A DNA stretch of 64,000 nt from Nonomuraea cavernae (lineage in GTDB: Bacteria > Actinomycetota > Actinomycetes > Streptosporangiales > Streptosporangiaceae), in contig NZ_BMNH01000002.1 of assembly GCF_014646355.1 (NCBI RefSeq), forward strand, positions 478,893-542,892, in the 5' to 3' direction. The notes under the pieces were generated by a model. That model was not told the DNA's origin. It did not search any database and was given only the letters and a program-made list of their open reading frames with translations. Numbering within the stretch: position 1 is the first letter of the stretch; each line of letters opens with the position of its first letter. Below are positions 45,676 to 54,321 of this stretch, in pieces. A program made the position numbers and the translations under genes.

Positions 45676-45695
45676 CACGGTGGCTAGCCACCGTG
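45676..45695. promoter_or_regulatory. Perfect 20-bp palindrome, candidate operator
   Basis: CACGGTGGCTAGCCACCGTG is identical to its reverse complement. It starts 14 bp upstream of the small RHH-like gene's start and lies about 105 bp before the divergent methyltransferase at 45800, so one bound repressor could act on both promoters. Confidence 0.75.
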
Positions 45696-45799
45696 AAGAG
45701 GGAGTATGATTTCCGTGTTCATGGAGACTTCATTGGCGTCTCGGCGACAGACACGCGACCGCTCGGTTCTCTTGAACGACCCTGCGACCAGGAGACCAC

Positions 45800-46840
45800 G
45801 TGCCCGTCAAGATCGTTGACCTGTTCGCCGGACCCGGCGGTCTGGACGTGGCGGCAACATGGTTGGACTTGCCCGTCACAGGCATCGAGATCGACGATGA
45901 CGCATGCGCCACCAGAAAACTGGCCGGCCTGGACACCGAGCAAGGAGACGTGCGCCACTTCGGACCGAAGCGGTTCCGTGACGCAAACGTTCTCGCCGCA
46001 GGCCCCCCTTGCCAGACCTACACTGTCGCAGGATCTGGCACAGGACGCCGCCACCTCGACGATGTGGTCCGCTTCGCGAAACGCATGGCCGCCGGCGAGG
46101 ACGTCAAAGCAGAGCTTGGGGAGCTGTCCGACCCCCGAACTGCACTCGTCTTGGAGCCCCTTCGCTGGGCACTTGAGGCGTTGGACGACGAACGCCCATA
46201 TGAGGCGATCATCTTGGAACAAGTACCGACCGTACTGCCTGTGTGGCAAGTAATGGATGAAATCCTCACCGGTCTGGGCTATAAGGTCCGCTGTGGCGTG
46301 CTCCGCACCGAGCAGTATGGGGTACCGCAGACTCGTCGGCGTGCGATCTTGATCGCTCACCGTGAGCATGAGGTAAAACTGCCCGAAGCAACACATCGCC
46401 CCTTTCGCAAGGGCATGGTACGCACCGACGGCGATCAAAACCTGCGGCCGTGGATGACCATTGGGGATGTGGTCAGTCGATCAAGGCCTTTCCATGTCGT
46501 CTCCAACTACGGCACAGGTGGAGATCCCAAAGAACGAGGCGTTCGCACCTACAAAGAGCCATCCTTCACCGTGACAGGAAAGGTAGATCGAAACCGAGTG
46601 TGGACGCTCGACGGAATGGAGGAGCTACCTCGTTTCAATGAGGCAGAAGCGGGCCAGCTCCAGACTTTCCCAAGCGACTATCCATGGGGAGGCGGCCACA
46701 TCCCCCAACAGATAGGCAACGCCATTCCGCCCCTTCTGGCTGCTCATGTTCTCACAGCGGCACTCGGCCTCGATCCAGAAATACCCGGGCAGTGGACGGT
46801 TCCGAACGTTCCAAAATGGTTTGGAGCCAATCGGTCTTAG
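45800..46840 (+). CDS. Second DNA cytosine-C5 methyltransferase
   Basis: A 346-residue C5 methyltransferase. Motif I is VDLFAGPGGLDVAA (residues 6-19). The catalytic Cys71 is in GPPCQTYTVAGSG. EQV in LEQVPTVLPVW stands in for the usual ENV. QYGVPQTRRRAILI is motif VIII and QQIGNAIPPLLA is motif X. Its GPPCQTYT and EQV features and shorter recognition domain distinguish it from the enzyme at 44390, so the two probably methylate different sequences. GTG 45800 is preceded by AGGAGACC. It is the last intact gene of the island core. Confidence 0.9.
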   Translation: MPVKIVDLFAGPGGLDVAATWLDLPVTGIEIDDDACATRKLAGLDTEQGDVRHFGPKRFRDANVLAAGPPCQTYTVAGSGTGRRHLDDVVRFAKRMAAGEDVKAELGELSDPRTALVLEPLRWALEALDDERPYEAIILEQVPTVLPVWQVMDEILTGLGYKVRCGVLRTEQYGVPQTRRRAILIAHREHEVKLPEATHRPFRKGMVRTDGDQNLRPWMTIGDVVSRSRPFHVVSNYGTGGDPKERGVRTYKEPSFTVTGKVDRNRVWTLDGMEELPRFNEAEAGQLQTFPSDYPWGGGHIPQQIGNAIPPLLAAHVLTAALGLDPEIPGQWTVPNVPKWFGANRS

Positions 46841-47567
46841 CTCGTAGTCCTCAAATCGAGCAAATGTCCAGCGCTAATCTAATGTCACGACGTGAACAAC
46901 ATGATCTTCCCGCTGCAAGCCTAGATCATCATGCGTAGTCGTGAAGGTACTCGACCCTGCTCCTCGGCGGAGGCGATATGGTACCCACGCCGAAACCGCT
47001 GAGGAGATTGCTCAGTTGTCCGACCCCATCTTGGAGAGGGCTGTCACGCGACGGAAGTTCCTGCCTGTCGCACCGTCGGAAAGATGGAGCATCGGCGGCT
47101 CGACGGTGGTGACGAAGGACTCCACCACGTACCTCATGGGTAGGTGTCACCGCCGGCCGGTCCAGCCGCCCCTGCCCCTTCCCGAGACAAGAGAGTTTGT
47201 GCTCGCAGGGCTTACCGGATGGCTGCAATCTGCTTCCTGTATCGGCTCACCGGTTCGATGGGCGTGGTCGCCGCTGAGCATGAACGTCAATATGATGACT
47301 TAGGAGATCGTGCCGTCCGGGGCTAGAGCCAATATCTGGGGCAGAGCGGAGAAGTGCCTACATGAGTGAGGCGCGTCGTCTGGGTTGGACCAGCGAAGTC
47401 CACTACCTGCCCGGCAACCGGCTCAGATGTCTGCCGACGGGAGTTTCTACACGAGCTGGAGAGGCTCAGCTCCGCCGCTTTCTGAAGAAGGAACAGTGGC
47501 CTTCTGCCAAGGCCGTTGCGTTCTCGGTTGATGGACGCTCGCTGGCTCGATGAGGTAGGTATTGAGG
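46841..47567. other. Gene-poor stretch right of the methyltransferase
   Basis: About 730 bp with mixed GC and several short open frames on both strands (for example 46941-47303 and 47362-47553). None has a convincing ribosome site or recognisable domain. The sequence may be decayed element DNA between the methyltransferase and the IS remnant. Confidence 0.5.
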
Positions 47568-47648
47568 GCACCCCGGGGTGCACATGACAAACGCGACCCC
47601 TGATGATCGTCGGTGTCTAGCCAGTCGATCAAGAACAGGGGCCGCGTT
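47568..47648. repeat. Left-end repeats of the IS remnant
   Basis: GCACCCCGGGGTGC (47568-47581) is a perfect palindrome. AACGCGACCCCTG (47590-47602) and CAGGGGCCGCGTT (47636-47648) are 13-bp inverted arms with one mismatch. They lie next to the transposase start and may mark or fold at the element's left end. Confidence 0.5.
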
Positions 47649-48107
47649 CGCGTGCCATCATCCCCGATCGACGTGCTCTCCCGCCACTTGGAGCACGTCA
47701 CTGCTGCCAGCCTGCCCGCTGACCTGCTCGATCTGCCCGCCCTGGCCGAGGTCCTGGACACCATCCCGGACCCGCGCAGCCGCCGGGGACGCCGCTGCCG
47801 GCTCGGCCCCCTGCTGGCGTTATCCCTGCTCGCCGTACTCGGCGGCGCGACCTCCCTGGCGAAGATCGCCCGATTCATCGCCGGGTACGACCCCGACCTG
47901 CGCGCCCGTGCCGGCCTGCCCGGCGAAGTGCGCCTGGCCGCCAGCACCCTGGGACGACTGTTCGCCCGCCTGGACGGCGACGCCTTCGACACCGCTACCT
48001 GCACCTATCTGGCCGCGCTTGCCACCTGCACCCCACCCGCCACCCCAGGCAACCGGCCCGCAGACCGGACCCCGCTGTCCGGCCTGGCCGTGGACCTTGC
48101 TGGTTAA
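47613..48107 (+). pseudogene. ISAs1-like transposase, 5' fragment
   Basis: The 164-codon frame encodes the N-terminal region of an ISAs1-like DDE transposase: LLDLPALAEVLDTIPDPRSRRGRRCRLGPLLALSLLAVLGGATSLAKIARFI, then LAASTLGRLFARLDGDAFD. The frame ends at GLAVDLAG, just where the family would continue into its catalytic domain (AVDGK-type start). All DDE residues are therefore missing. It appears to be an insertion sequence cut short by a later event. It lies at the right edge of the island and supports a mobile-element origin for that junction. Confidence 0.75.
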
Positions 48108-48114
48108 CTGGCCT

Positions 48115-48255
48115 TCAGGCGGCTAATGCGAGTTCTGCCAGTTCAAGGCGGGCGAGATGGCTGGTTTGACCTCGATCGAGGGGGTGGCCGTTCCACCAGG
48201 CGTTCAACCGAATCGGCTTCGGGAGGACCGCTGGCGGGATCTTGCGCAGGCGGCC
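48115..48255 (-). pseudogene. C-terminal fragment of an unrecognised protein
   Basis: On the minus strand the frame after the HNH gene's stop reads PKPIRLNAWWNGHPLDRGQT and runs to LELAELALAA before its stop at 48115. It looks like the tail of a real protein but has no start of its own. It touches the transposase fragment on one side and the HNH stop on the other, so it is probably a leftover of a second element or a deletion scar. I do not recognise its family. Confidence 0.45.
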
Positions 48256-49146
48256 TCAGGCGGCGGGGCGGGTGCGGCCCTTGAAGACCTCTCGGGCGTG
48301 CCAGGCGATGTGGTCGGCGCGTACGGGCGGGTGGCCGCGCTGCGGGCGTAGGACGGCCTGGCCGGACAGGTCGTGGACGATGGCGCGGGCCATGCGTGAG
48401 CGGCCGACGAACCGGTCGGAGACGGCGACGGTGAGGTCGGCGCCGATCCCGAGCACTCCGAGGTCCAGCAGTTTGTGGTGCAGACTGCACAGGGCCAGGC
48501 CGTTGGCGGTCTCGTCAGGCCCGCCCTCCGACCACCACCGCACGTGGGCGGCCTCCAGGCCCACCGGGCTGCGGCCCAGGGCGCCGTCGAAACCGCAGAA
48601 GGCGCAGCGGTACTCGTACGCGATCAGCACCCGCTCCCGGAACTCCGGGTCGCGGGCCGGCATCGGCACCGGCAGCGGCGCGACCTCGCCGGCCGGGTCG
48701 AGCCGCAGGCCGGCGACCTGGCAGATGTCGGGGTGCAGTGAGGACTCGAAGTTGGTCTCCAGGATGGCCCGCGCGAGCCGTACGACCAGGGTGGAGTCGT
48801 CACGGAGCGCCCGCACGAGGTCGGACGCCAGCCGACCGGCGGCGTCGCCGTCGCGGAGGGCGGCGGCGCTCGGCTCGATCCGCGCCCCGGTGACCTGCCA
48901 GAGGCCGTCGGTGCGCAGGTGGAAGAACGGGTAGGCCATGGTCGATCGGCGCGGCGGGCCGAACTCGGTGAGCAGCAGTTGCAGCTGCTCCTCGGCATCG
49001 CGGAACCGGATGGGCGCGTCGCCCTCGCGCTGGAAGTGGCCGAGCGCGTAGAGCAGGAGCAGCGGCTTGTGCGGCGCGCGCCTGCCGTCCTGGCGCCACT
49101 GCCGCACCCGGCAGACCCGCTCGACCCAGTCCACGACGGCGATCAT
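48256..49146 (-). CDS. HNH endonuclease, phosphorothioated-DNA restriction type
   Basis: A 296-residue protein. The N-terminal region (VDWVERVCRVRQWRQDGRRAPHKPLLLLYALG, then AYPFFHLRTDGLWQV) matches the sulphur-binding domain of ScoMcrA/SprMcrA-type restriction enzymes. The C-terminal HNH domain has YRCAFCGFDG, LEAAHVRWWSEGGPDETANGL and CSLHHKLLD, with zinc cysteines and the catalytic His. Known family members cut phosphorothioate-modified DNA. No dnd modification genes are in the window, so it would act as a stand-alone type IV barrier. It is co-directional with the formamidase gene, 28 bp away. The last residues end beside the fragment at 48115. Confidence 0.85.
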   Translation of the reverse strand: MIAVVDWVERVCRVRQWRQDGRRAPHKPLLLLYALGHFQREGDAPIRFRDAEEQLQLLLTEFGPPRRSTMAYPFFHLRTDGLWQVTGARIEPSAAALRDGDAAGRLASDLVRALRDDSTLVVRLARAILETNFESSLHPDICQVAGLRLDPAGEVAPLPVPMPARDPEFRERVLIAYEYRCAFCGFDGALGRSPVGLEAAHVRWWSEGGPDETANGLALCSLHHKLLDLGVLGIGADLTVAVSDRFVGRSRMARAIVHDLSGQAVLRPQRGHPPVRADHIAWHAREVFKGRTRPAA

Positions 49147-49173
49147 AGGTCCATCCGTCGCCCGCTGGACAGG

Positions 49174-50286
49174 TCAGGTGAAGATGTCCTCGGGCAGGAA
49201 CGCGGAGACGAGGAAGCTCGGCACGTCCACCAGCTGGCTCAGCTTGAGGTCGACGGCGACGCTGCAGATCACGTACGCCTGCTGCCGGGTCCAGCCCCGC
49301 TCGCCGAGGTGGTCGATCATGTTGAGGAGCGCGTTGCGGGCGGCCAGGGTGGCGTCCTCGGCGGCCACGATGCCGTCGCGGCTCACCGACATGCCGGTGG
49401 TGGCGTAGAAGCTGCGCGGGGCGGCGTACTGGGGTGCCACCCAGTAGTCGGCGCGGGCGAACCGCGGCTCGCGGATGCCCTTGGCGGCCGCCTCGCCGGA
49501 GTGGACGGTGAAGCGGACCCGCAGCGTGGCGTTCATTTCGATGGCGGTGCCGCAGGACTCGTTGTCGCCCTGGGCGAAGTGCGCGTCGCCGGCGGAGAAC
49601 AGCCCGCCGGGTGTGTCGACCGGCAGGTAGAGGCGGGTGCCGGCGCCGAGTTGCTTGATGTCGACGTTGCCGCCCTGCTCCCTGGGCGGGATCGTGCGCA
49701 GCCCGTGGGTGGCGATCGGCGGCTCGGACGGCACGGCGCCCTGGGGCGAGGGCGGCAGCACGAACCCGCCGCGATCGAGCGCGGCCCGCTCGCGGGCGAT
49801 GATCGCGGCGAGCGCCCGGTTCCCGGGTGACAGGCCGATCGTGCCCATGAACGGCGCCGCCGGAACGCGCACGCCGGGCAGGTCGTCGGAGGTGGCCCAG
49901 CCGTCGGCCAGGGCCCAGCGCACGATGAACGGCTCGGGGAAGTCGTCGCGCAGGAAGCCGAACCCCGGCACCTGGACGGTGTAGCCGTAGCCGTCGGGCA
50001 CGACCTCGAGGATCTCGATCTCCAGGAGGTCACCCGGCTGGGCGCCCTCGACGTAGACGGGGCCGGTGAGCGGGTGGACGACGTCGAGGTCGGGCGCCTC
50101 TGCGGTCTTGAGTGTGGCGTCGGGTCCCATCTGGCCGTCGAAGGCGTCGCGGGTCTCCATGACGACCTCGTCGCCCGGCTCGCAGCGGACGACGGGCGGG
50201 ATGTCGGGGTGCCAGCGGTTGTGCCCGGTGCCGGGTTGCTCCCGCAGGGTACGGCTCGGGTCGATGCGGATCTCGTGTACGGCCAT
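49174..50286 (-). CDS. Acetamidase/formamidase (FmdA/AmdA family)
   Basis: A 370-residue FmdA/AmdA-family amidohydrolase. The N-terminus RIDPSRTLREQPGTGHNRWHPDIPPV and the segments PVYVEGAQPGDLLEIEI, FMGTIGLSPG, GGNVDIKQL and SAGDAHFAQGDNE are all characteristic; the aspartates and histidines in the last ones bind metal in related amidases. It hydrolyses formamide or acetamide to ammonia and formate or acetate. Formate, if produced, could feed the dehydrogenase at 14767-19320, but the gene is not under the regulon operator. It follows the carboxylesterase on the same strand after 75 bp. Confidence 0.88.
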   Translation of the reverse strand: MAVHEIRIDPSRTLREQPGTGHNRWHPDIPPVVRCEPGDEVVMETRDAFDGQMGPDATLKTAEAPDLDVVHPLTGPVYVEGAQPGDLLEIEILEVVPDGYGYTVQVPGFGFLRDDFPEPFIVRWALADGWATSDDLPGVRVPAAPFMGTIGLSPGNRALAAIIARERAALDRGGFVLPPSPQGAVPSEPPIATHGLRTIPPREQGGNVDIKQLGAGTRLYLPVDTPGGLFSAGDAHFAQGDNESCGTAIEMNATLRVRFTVHSGEAAAKGIREPRFARADYWVAPQYAAPRSFYATTGMSVSRDGIVAAEDATLAARNALLNMIDHLGERGWTRQQAYVICSVAVDLKLSQLVDVPSFLVSAFLPEDIFT

Positions 50287-50361
50287 GGCGGCCCCCTCGA
50301 TGCGGCGTGGTGAGCGTCACGCTCTGCCCGCCGCCCGGGCCTGTCAAGCCCCGCCTGGGGG

Positions 50362-51852
50362 TCAAGGGGTGTTCCAGGCGGCCAGCCGTTCGGCGTCGGG
50401 GTCGAGGACGACCTCGCAGGCGTCGTCGAGGACCATGGTCGCGCGCCGCTCCGGCTCGTACGGCGGCCACTCGGGGACGTGGCCGCCGGCGGCCGGGTCG
50501 CCGCCGGTCGCGAACGCGATCCACGAGCCGTGCATGGCGTCGGCCAGCCGCGCTGGGGGCCGGTCGCCGAGCAGCATCGCCAGCGTCGGCGAGGCGAGGT
50601 CGCCGAACACGAAGGGGATCTCCATCGCGTGGCCGGCGCCCAGGCGGCCGTCGAAGGCGGGCGAACGCCAGCCGAACAGGTACATGCGGGTGGCGCCGCC
50701 GGCTCGGGCGTGCGCCTCGGCCATCCGGACGGACGGGACCCGAAAGGCCCGGTCGGTGCCGACGGCCACGGCGACGGAGATCGGGCTGCCCGGCTCGTGG
50801 GTGGCCTCGTACACGGCCGTGATCCGGGCGTGGCGGGCGGGGTCGTCGGGCCACATCCGGTCGGCGTCGAACGCGGGGCCGCCTGCGCGCATGAATTCGA
50901 AGGTGGCCAGCTCGTCGCGGTTCGTCCCGGCGATGAGGTCCACGCCGGCTCCGGCTCCGGCGGCGACGGCGTCGATCGGCGCGAGCGGCAGCAGGTCGGC
51001 GCCGGTGAGCGGGAGGAAGGGGATGGTGTGGCCACCGGCGGCGGCGTCGCCGTGCTCGCCGCCGGTCCGGCCGAGGACGGCGACCTGGGCGTCGAGGATC
51101 CGCTGGTACGGCAGCGAGGGCAGCTCCGCCGGGCTGACGCCCAGCTCGTCGAGGACCAGGCGGGCCACCGGCTCGGCCGCCTCGGGCGGGAACCCGTACA
51201 GGGGCGGGCCGCCCGCGCTCTGGGAGATGACCCCGCGGAACAGCCCGGCCGCCGAGGGGCAGCCGAGCAGGCTCAGCACGTACGTCCCGCCGGCCGACTC
51301 GCCGAAGACGGTGACGTTGCCGGGGTCGCCGCCGAACGCCGCGATGTTGTCGCGCACCCAGCGCAGGGCGGCGATCTGGTCGGCCAGGCCGTAGTTGCCG
51401 GTGGCCTGCGCGTAGGCCGGGTCCAGGGCGCCCGCGTGCAGGAAGCCCAGGGCGCCGAGCCGGTAGTTGAGGGTGACGAGGACGACCCCGTCGCGGGCGA
51501 ACGCGCCGCCGTCGTAGAGCGGCTCGGCACCGGAGCCGTACATGTAGGCGCCGCCGTGGAACCACACCATCACCGGCAGCCCGGACGCGCCCGCCGGGCT
51601 CCAGACGTTGACCGACAGGCAGTCCTCGCCCGGTTCGACCGGCCACGGCATGACGGGCATCGGCGGCTGGGGCACGATGGGCCCGTACGCCGTGCAGTCG
51701 CGGACGCCCTGCCACGGGGTGCGCGGCCGGGGCGGCCGGAACAGGCCGGCGCCGAACGGCGGCTCGGCGTAGGGGATGCCGAGGTGGATCTCGCATCCGT
51801 CCCGCTCGAACCCCTGGACCTTTCCGCCGGTGGTGCCGATGATCCGTGGCAT
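50362..51852 (-). CDS. Type B carboxylesterase
   Basis: A 496-residue alpha/beta hydrolase of the carboxylesterase B family. Landmarks are the oxyanion-hole motif WFHGGAYMYGSG near 105, NYRLGALGF, and the nucleophile elbow GESAGG (Ser near 186). The acidic residue is expected in the NRDELATFEF region and His in GAGHAMEIPFVFG. No signal peptide is evident, so it probably works in the cytosol on a small ester. It follows the BASS-family transporter by 13 bp on the same strand and precedes the formamidase, suggesting a transport-and-hydrolysis operon. The substrate is unknown. Confidence 0.88.
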   Translation of the reverse strand: MPRIIGTTGGKVQGFERDGCEIHLGIPYAEPPFGAGLFRPPRPRTPWQGVRDCTAYGPIVPQPPMPVMPWPVEPGEDCLSVNVWSPAGASGLPVMVWFHGGAYMYGSGAEPLYDGGAFARDGVVLVTLNYRLGALGFLHAGALDPAYAQATGNYGLADQIAALRWVRDNIAAFGGDPGNVTVFGESAGGTYVLSLLGCPSAAGLFRGVISQSAGGPPLYGFPPEAAEPVARLVLDELGVSPAELPSLPYQRILDAQVAVLGRTGGEHGDAAAGGHTIPFLPLTGADLLPLAPIDAVAAGAGAGVDLIAGTNRDELATFEFMRAGGPAFDADRMWPDDPARHARITAVYEATHEPGSPISVAVAVGTDRAFRVPSVRMAEAHARAGGATRMYLFGWRSPAFDGRLGAGHAMEIPFVFGDLASPTLAMLLGDRPPARLADAMHGSWIAFATGGDPAAGGHVPEWPPYEPERRATMVLDDACEVVLDPDAERLAAWNTP

Positions 51853-51865
51853 GAGCGCTCCCCTG

Positions 51866-52765
51866 TCAGGTGTCCGCGGTCAGGGGCTCGTCGGCCTCGG
51901 TGATGTCGCGCCGGCGTCGTACGAGGTAGCCGAAGACCAGTGTGGTACCGAACATGAGTACCCCGTACACGGCGGGCGGCACGGCCATCGTCGAGTTGCC
52001 GAGCAGGGACGGGCTGAGCGCGATGGTGATGGCCAGCGTGCTGTTGTGGATGCCGATCTCCATGCCGGACGCGATGGCCTGCCGGCGCTCGACTCTGAAC
52101 AGGCGGGGCAGCCAGTAGCCGACGGTGAGACTGATCGCGCTGAACAGCAGCGCCACCAGCCCGACGGCGGCGATGTAGCCGCCGATCCGCTCGCGCTCCT
52201 GGACGATGGCCCCGATGATCACGACGGCGAGCACGACCGCGGACAGGATCCGGACCGGTTTGTCCATCCGGTCGGCGAACGCCATGGCGAACCGCCGGAC
52301 GAGCATGCCGATCGCGACGGGCACGAGCACGATGGCGAAGACCTGCACCACCTTGTCGGCCTGCAGCCCGATGTCCTGCCCGTCCCCCACGAAGTGGGCG
52401 AGTGACAGGTTGACCACCACGGGCAGCGTGAACGCGGCCAGCACCGAGTTGACGGCCGTGAGGGTGACGTTCAGCGCGACGTCGCCGCCGAACAGGTGGC
52501 TGTAGAGGTTGGCGGTGGTGCCGCCGGGTGAGGCGGCGAGCAGCATCATGCCGACGGCGAGCAGCGGCTCCAGGTCGAACAGCACGACGAGCCCGAAACA
52601 GGCGGCCGGCAGCAGGAGCACCTGGGCGACCAGGGCGATGACCACGGCCTTGGGCCGGGTCGCGACGTTGGCGAAGTCGCGCGGGGTGAGCGACAGCCCG
52701 AGCCCGAACATGATCAGCGCGAGCGCGGCCGGAAGCATGACTGTGGTGAGGACGGACTGCTGCAC
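51866..52765 (-). CDS. Bile acid:sodium symporter (BASS) family transporter
   Basis: A 299-residue BASS-family membrane protein with about nine or ten helices. It has LAASPGGTTANLYSHL near residue 79 and the crossover motif MEIGIHNSTLAITIALS near 234, whose polar residues bind sodium and substrate in related proteins. GTG 52765 gives the usual family N-terminus (QQSVLTTVMLPAALALIMFGLGL). An in-frame ATG at 52828 would add 21 residues without obvious function. It is the first gene of the operon with the esterase and formamidase, so its organic-anion cargo may be the esterase substrate or product. Confidence 0.85.
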   Translation of the reverse strand: MQQSVLTTVMLPAALALIMFGLGLSLTPRDFANVATRPKAVVIALVAQVLLLPAACFGLVVLFDLEPLLAVGMMLLAASPGGTTANLYSHLFGGDVALNVTLTAVNSVLAAFTLPVVVNLSLAHFVGDGQDIGLQADKVVQVFAIVLVPVAIGMLVRRFAMAFADRMDKPVRILSAVVLAVVIIGAIVQERERIGGYIAAVGLVALLFSAISLTVGYWLPRLFRVERRQAIASGMEIGIHNSTLAITIALSPSLLGNSTMAVPPAVYGVLMFGTTLVFGYLVRRRRDITEADEPLTADT

Positions 52766-52932
52766 GGGGGGACCACCGTTCCTCGGGATGAGCAACCGCT
52801 GACCTTGTCTAACAGTCCGATCCATCACCGATCAAGGCATCGGTCCTATTCGTGACCTTCGCCGGGACGGCCGCCGGACGACACGCGGGCAATGCCTCTT
52901 GACCCTGTAGGGAGTGCGGGGATTATGGGGAG

Positions 52933-54321
52933 ATGGCACTCTGGACACCGGATCCTACGTTCTACCCCTCGCCGAGGGACGCCGCCGGCGCGCCGGCCGA
53001 ACGGCTCGCCTACGTCGCCGCCTTCGACCGCAGCGCGCGGAGGCCGGATGCGATCGCCGTCCTCGACACCGACCCCTCCTCCTCGGACTACGGCACCGTG
53101 GTCGGCTGGACCGACCTGCCCCACACGGGTGACGAGCTCCACCACTTCGGCTGGAACGCCTGCAGCAGCGCGCTGTGCCCGTACGCGCCGCATCCGCACG
53201 TGGAGCGCCGCTACCTCGTCGTGCCCGGTCTGCGCTCGTCGCGCATCTACATCCTCGACACCAAGGACCGGATCAGCCCGGAGATCGTCAAGGTGATCGA
53301 GCCGGAGGAGCTGGCCAAGCGGGCCGGATACTCCCGCCCGCACACCGTGCACTGCGGCCCCGAGGGGCTCTACGTCTCGGCGCTCGGCGGAGCCGACGGC
53401 AGGGACGGGCCGGGCGGCATCGCGATCCTCGACCACCAGTCGTTCGAGGTGCTCGGCCGGTGGGAGGTGGACCGGGGCCCGCAGTACCTGGCCTACGACT
53501 TCTGGTGGCACATCAACCACGACGTGCTGGTCAGCTCGGAGTGGGGCACCCCGTCCATGATCGAGGACGGGGTCGTGGGCGAGCTGCTGCTCGGCCGGAA
53601 GTACGGCCACAAGCTGCACTTCTGGGACCTGCGCAAGCGCCGCCACGTCCAGGAGCTCGATCTCGGCGACCAGCACCAGATGACGCTGGAGCTGCGCCCC
53701 GCGCACGACCCGACCCACACCTACGGCTTCGCGGGCGTGGTCGTCAGCGTCGAGGACCTGTCGGCCTCGGTGTGGACCTGGTTCCGCGAGAACGGCGCGT
53801 GGCAGGCGCGCAAGGTGATCGAGATCCCCGCCGAGCCCGCCGACCCGGCCGGCCTGCCCGACGTGCTCAAGCCGTTCGGGGCGGTGCCGCCGCTGGTGAC
53901 CGACATCGACCTGTCGGTGGACGACCAGCGCCTCTACGTCTCCTGCTGGGGCACCGGGGAGCTCAAGCAGTACGACGTCAGCGATCCGTTCGAGCCGGTG
54001 GAGATCGGCTCGCTGCCGATCGGTGGGATCACCCGCCAGGAGTCCCACCCGTCCGCCGACGGCCCGCTGCGCGGCGGCCCCCAGATGGTCGAGGTGAGCA
54101 GGGACGGCAGGCGCGTCTACGTCAGCAACTCGCTGTACGGGGCGTGGGACGACCAGTTCTATCCCGAGGGCGTCGGCGCCTGGCTGGCCGGGATCGACGC
54201 CGACACGTTCACGTTCGACGAGCGGTTCTTCCCGCACGGCGACGACTTCCGCGGCCTGCGCCCCCACCAGGTGAGACTCCAGGGAGGCGATGCCTCCTCC
54301 GACTCCTACTGCTACCCGTGA
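52933..54321 (+). CDS. Selenium-binding protein/methanethiol oxidase family
   Basis: A 462-residue SBP56-family beta-propeller. Conserved segments are HTGDELHHFGWNACSSALC near residue 65, SRPHTVHCGPEGLYVSALG, DFWWHINHDVLVSSEWGTP and GGPQMVEVSRDGRRVYVSNSLYGAWDDQFYP. The histidines of these strands bind copper in characterised methanethiol oxidases, which convert methanethiol to formaldehyde, H2S and H2O2. Formaldehyde and formate routes could connect to the formate dehydrogenase of the window, but that is inference. The stop overlaps the next gene (GTGA), so the two act together. It is divergent from the BASS transporter. Confidence 0.87.
   Translation: MALWTPDPTFYPSPRDAAGAPAERLAYVAAFDRSARRPDAIAVLDTDPSSSDYGTVVGWTDLPHTGDELHHFGWNACSSALCPYAPHPHVERRYLVVPGLRSSRIYILDTKDRISPEIVKVIEPEELAKRAGYSRPHTVHCGPEGLYVSALGGADGRDGPGGIAILDHQSFEVLGRWEVDRGPQYLAYDFWWHINHDVLVSSEWGTPSMIEDGVVGELLLGRKYGHKLHFWDLRKRRHVQELDLGDQHQMTLELRPAHDPTHTYGFAGVVVSVEDLSASVWTWFRENGAWQARKVIEIPAEPADPAGLPDVLKPFGAVPPLVTDIDLSVDDQRLYVSCWGTGELKQYDVSDPFEPVEIGSLPIGGITRQESHPSADGPLRGGPQMVEVSRDGRRVYVSNSLYGAWDDQFYPEGVGAWLAGIDADTFTFDERFFPHGDDFRGLRPHQVRLQGGDASSDSYCYP

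Noticed and set aside
46941..47303. A 120-codon frame right of the second methyltransferase
   Set aside because: No convincing ribosome site or similarity; competing short frames on both strands suggest decayed DNA.
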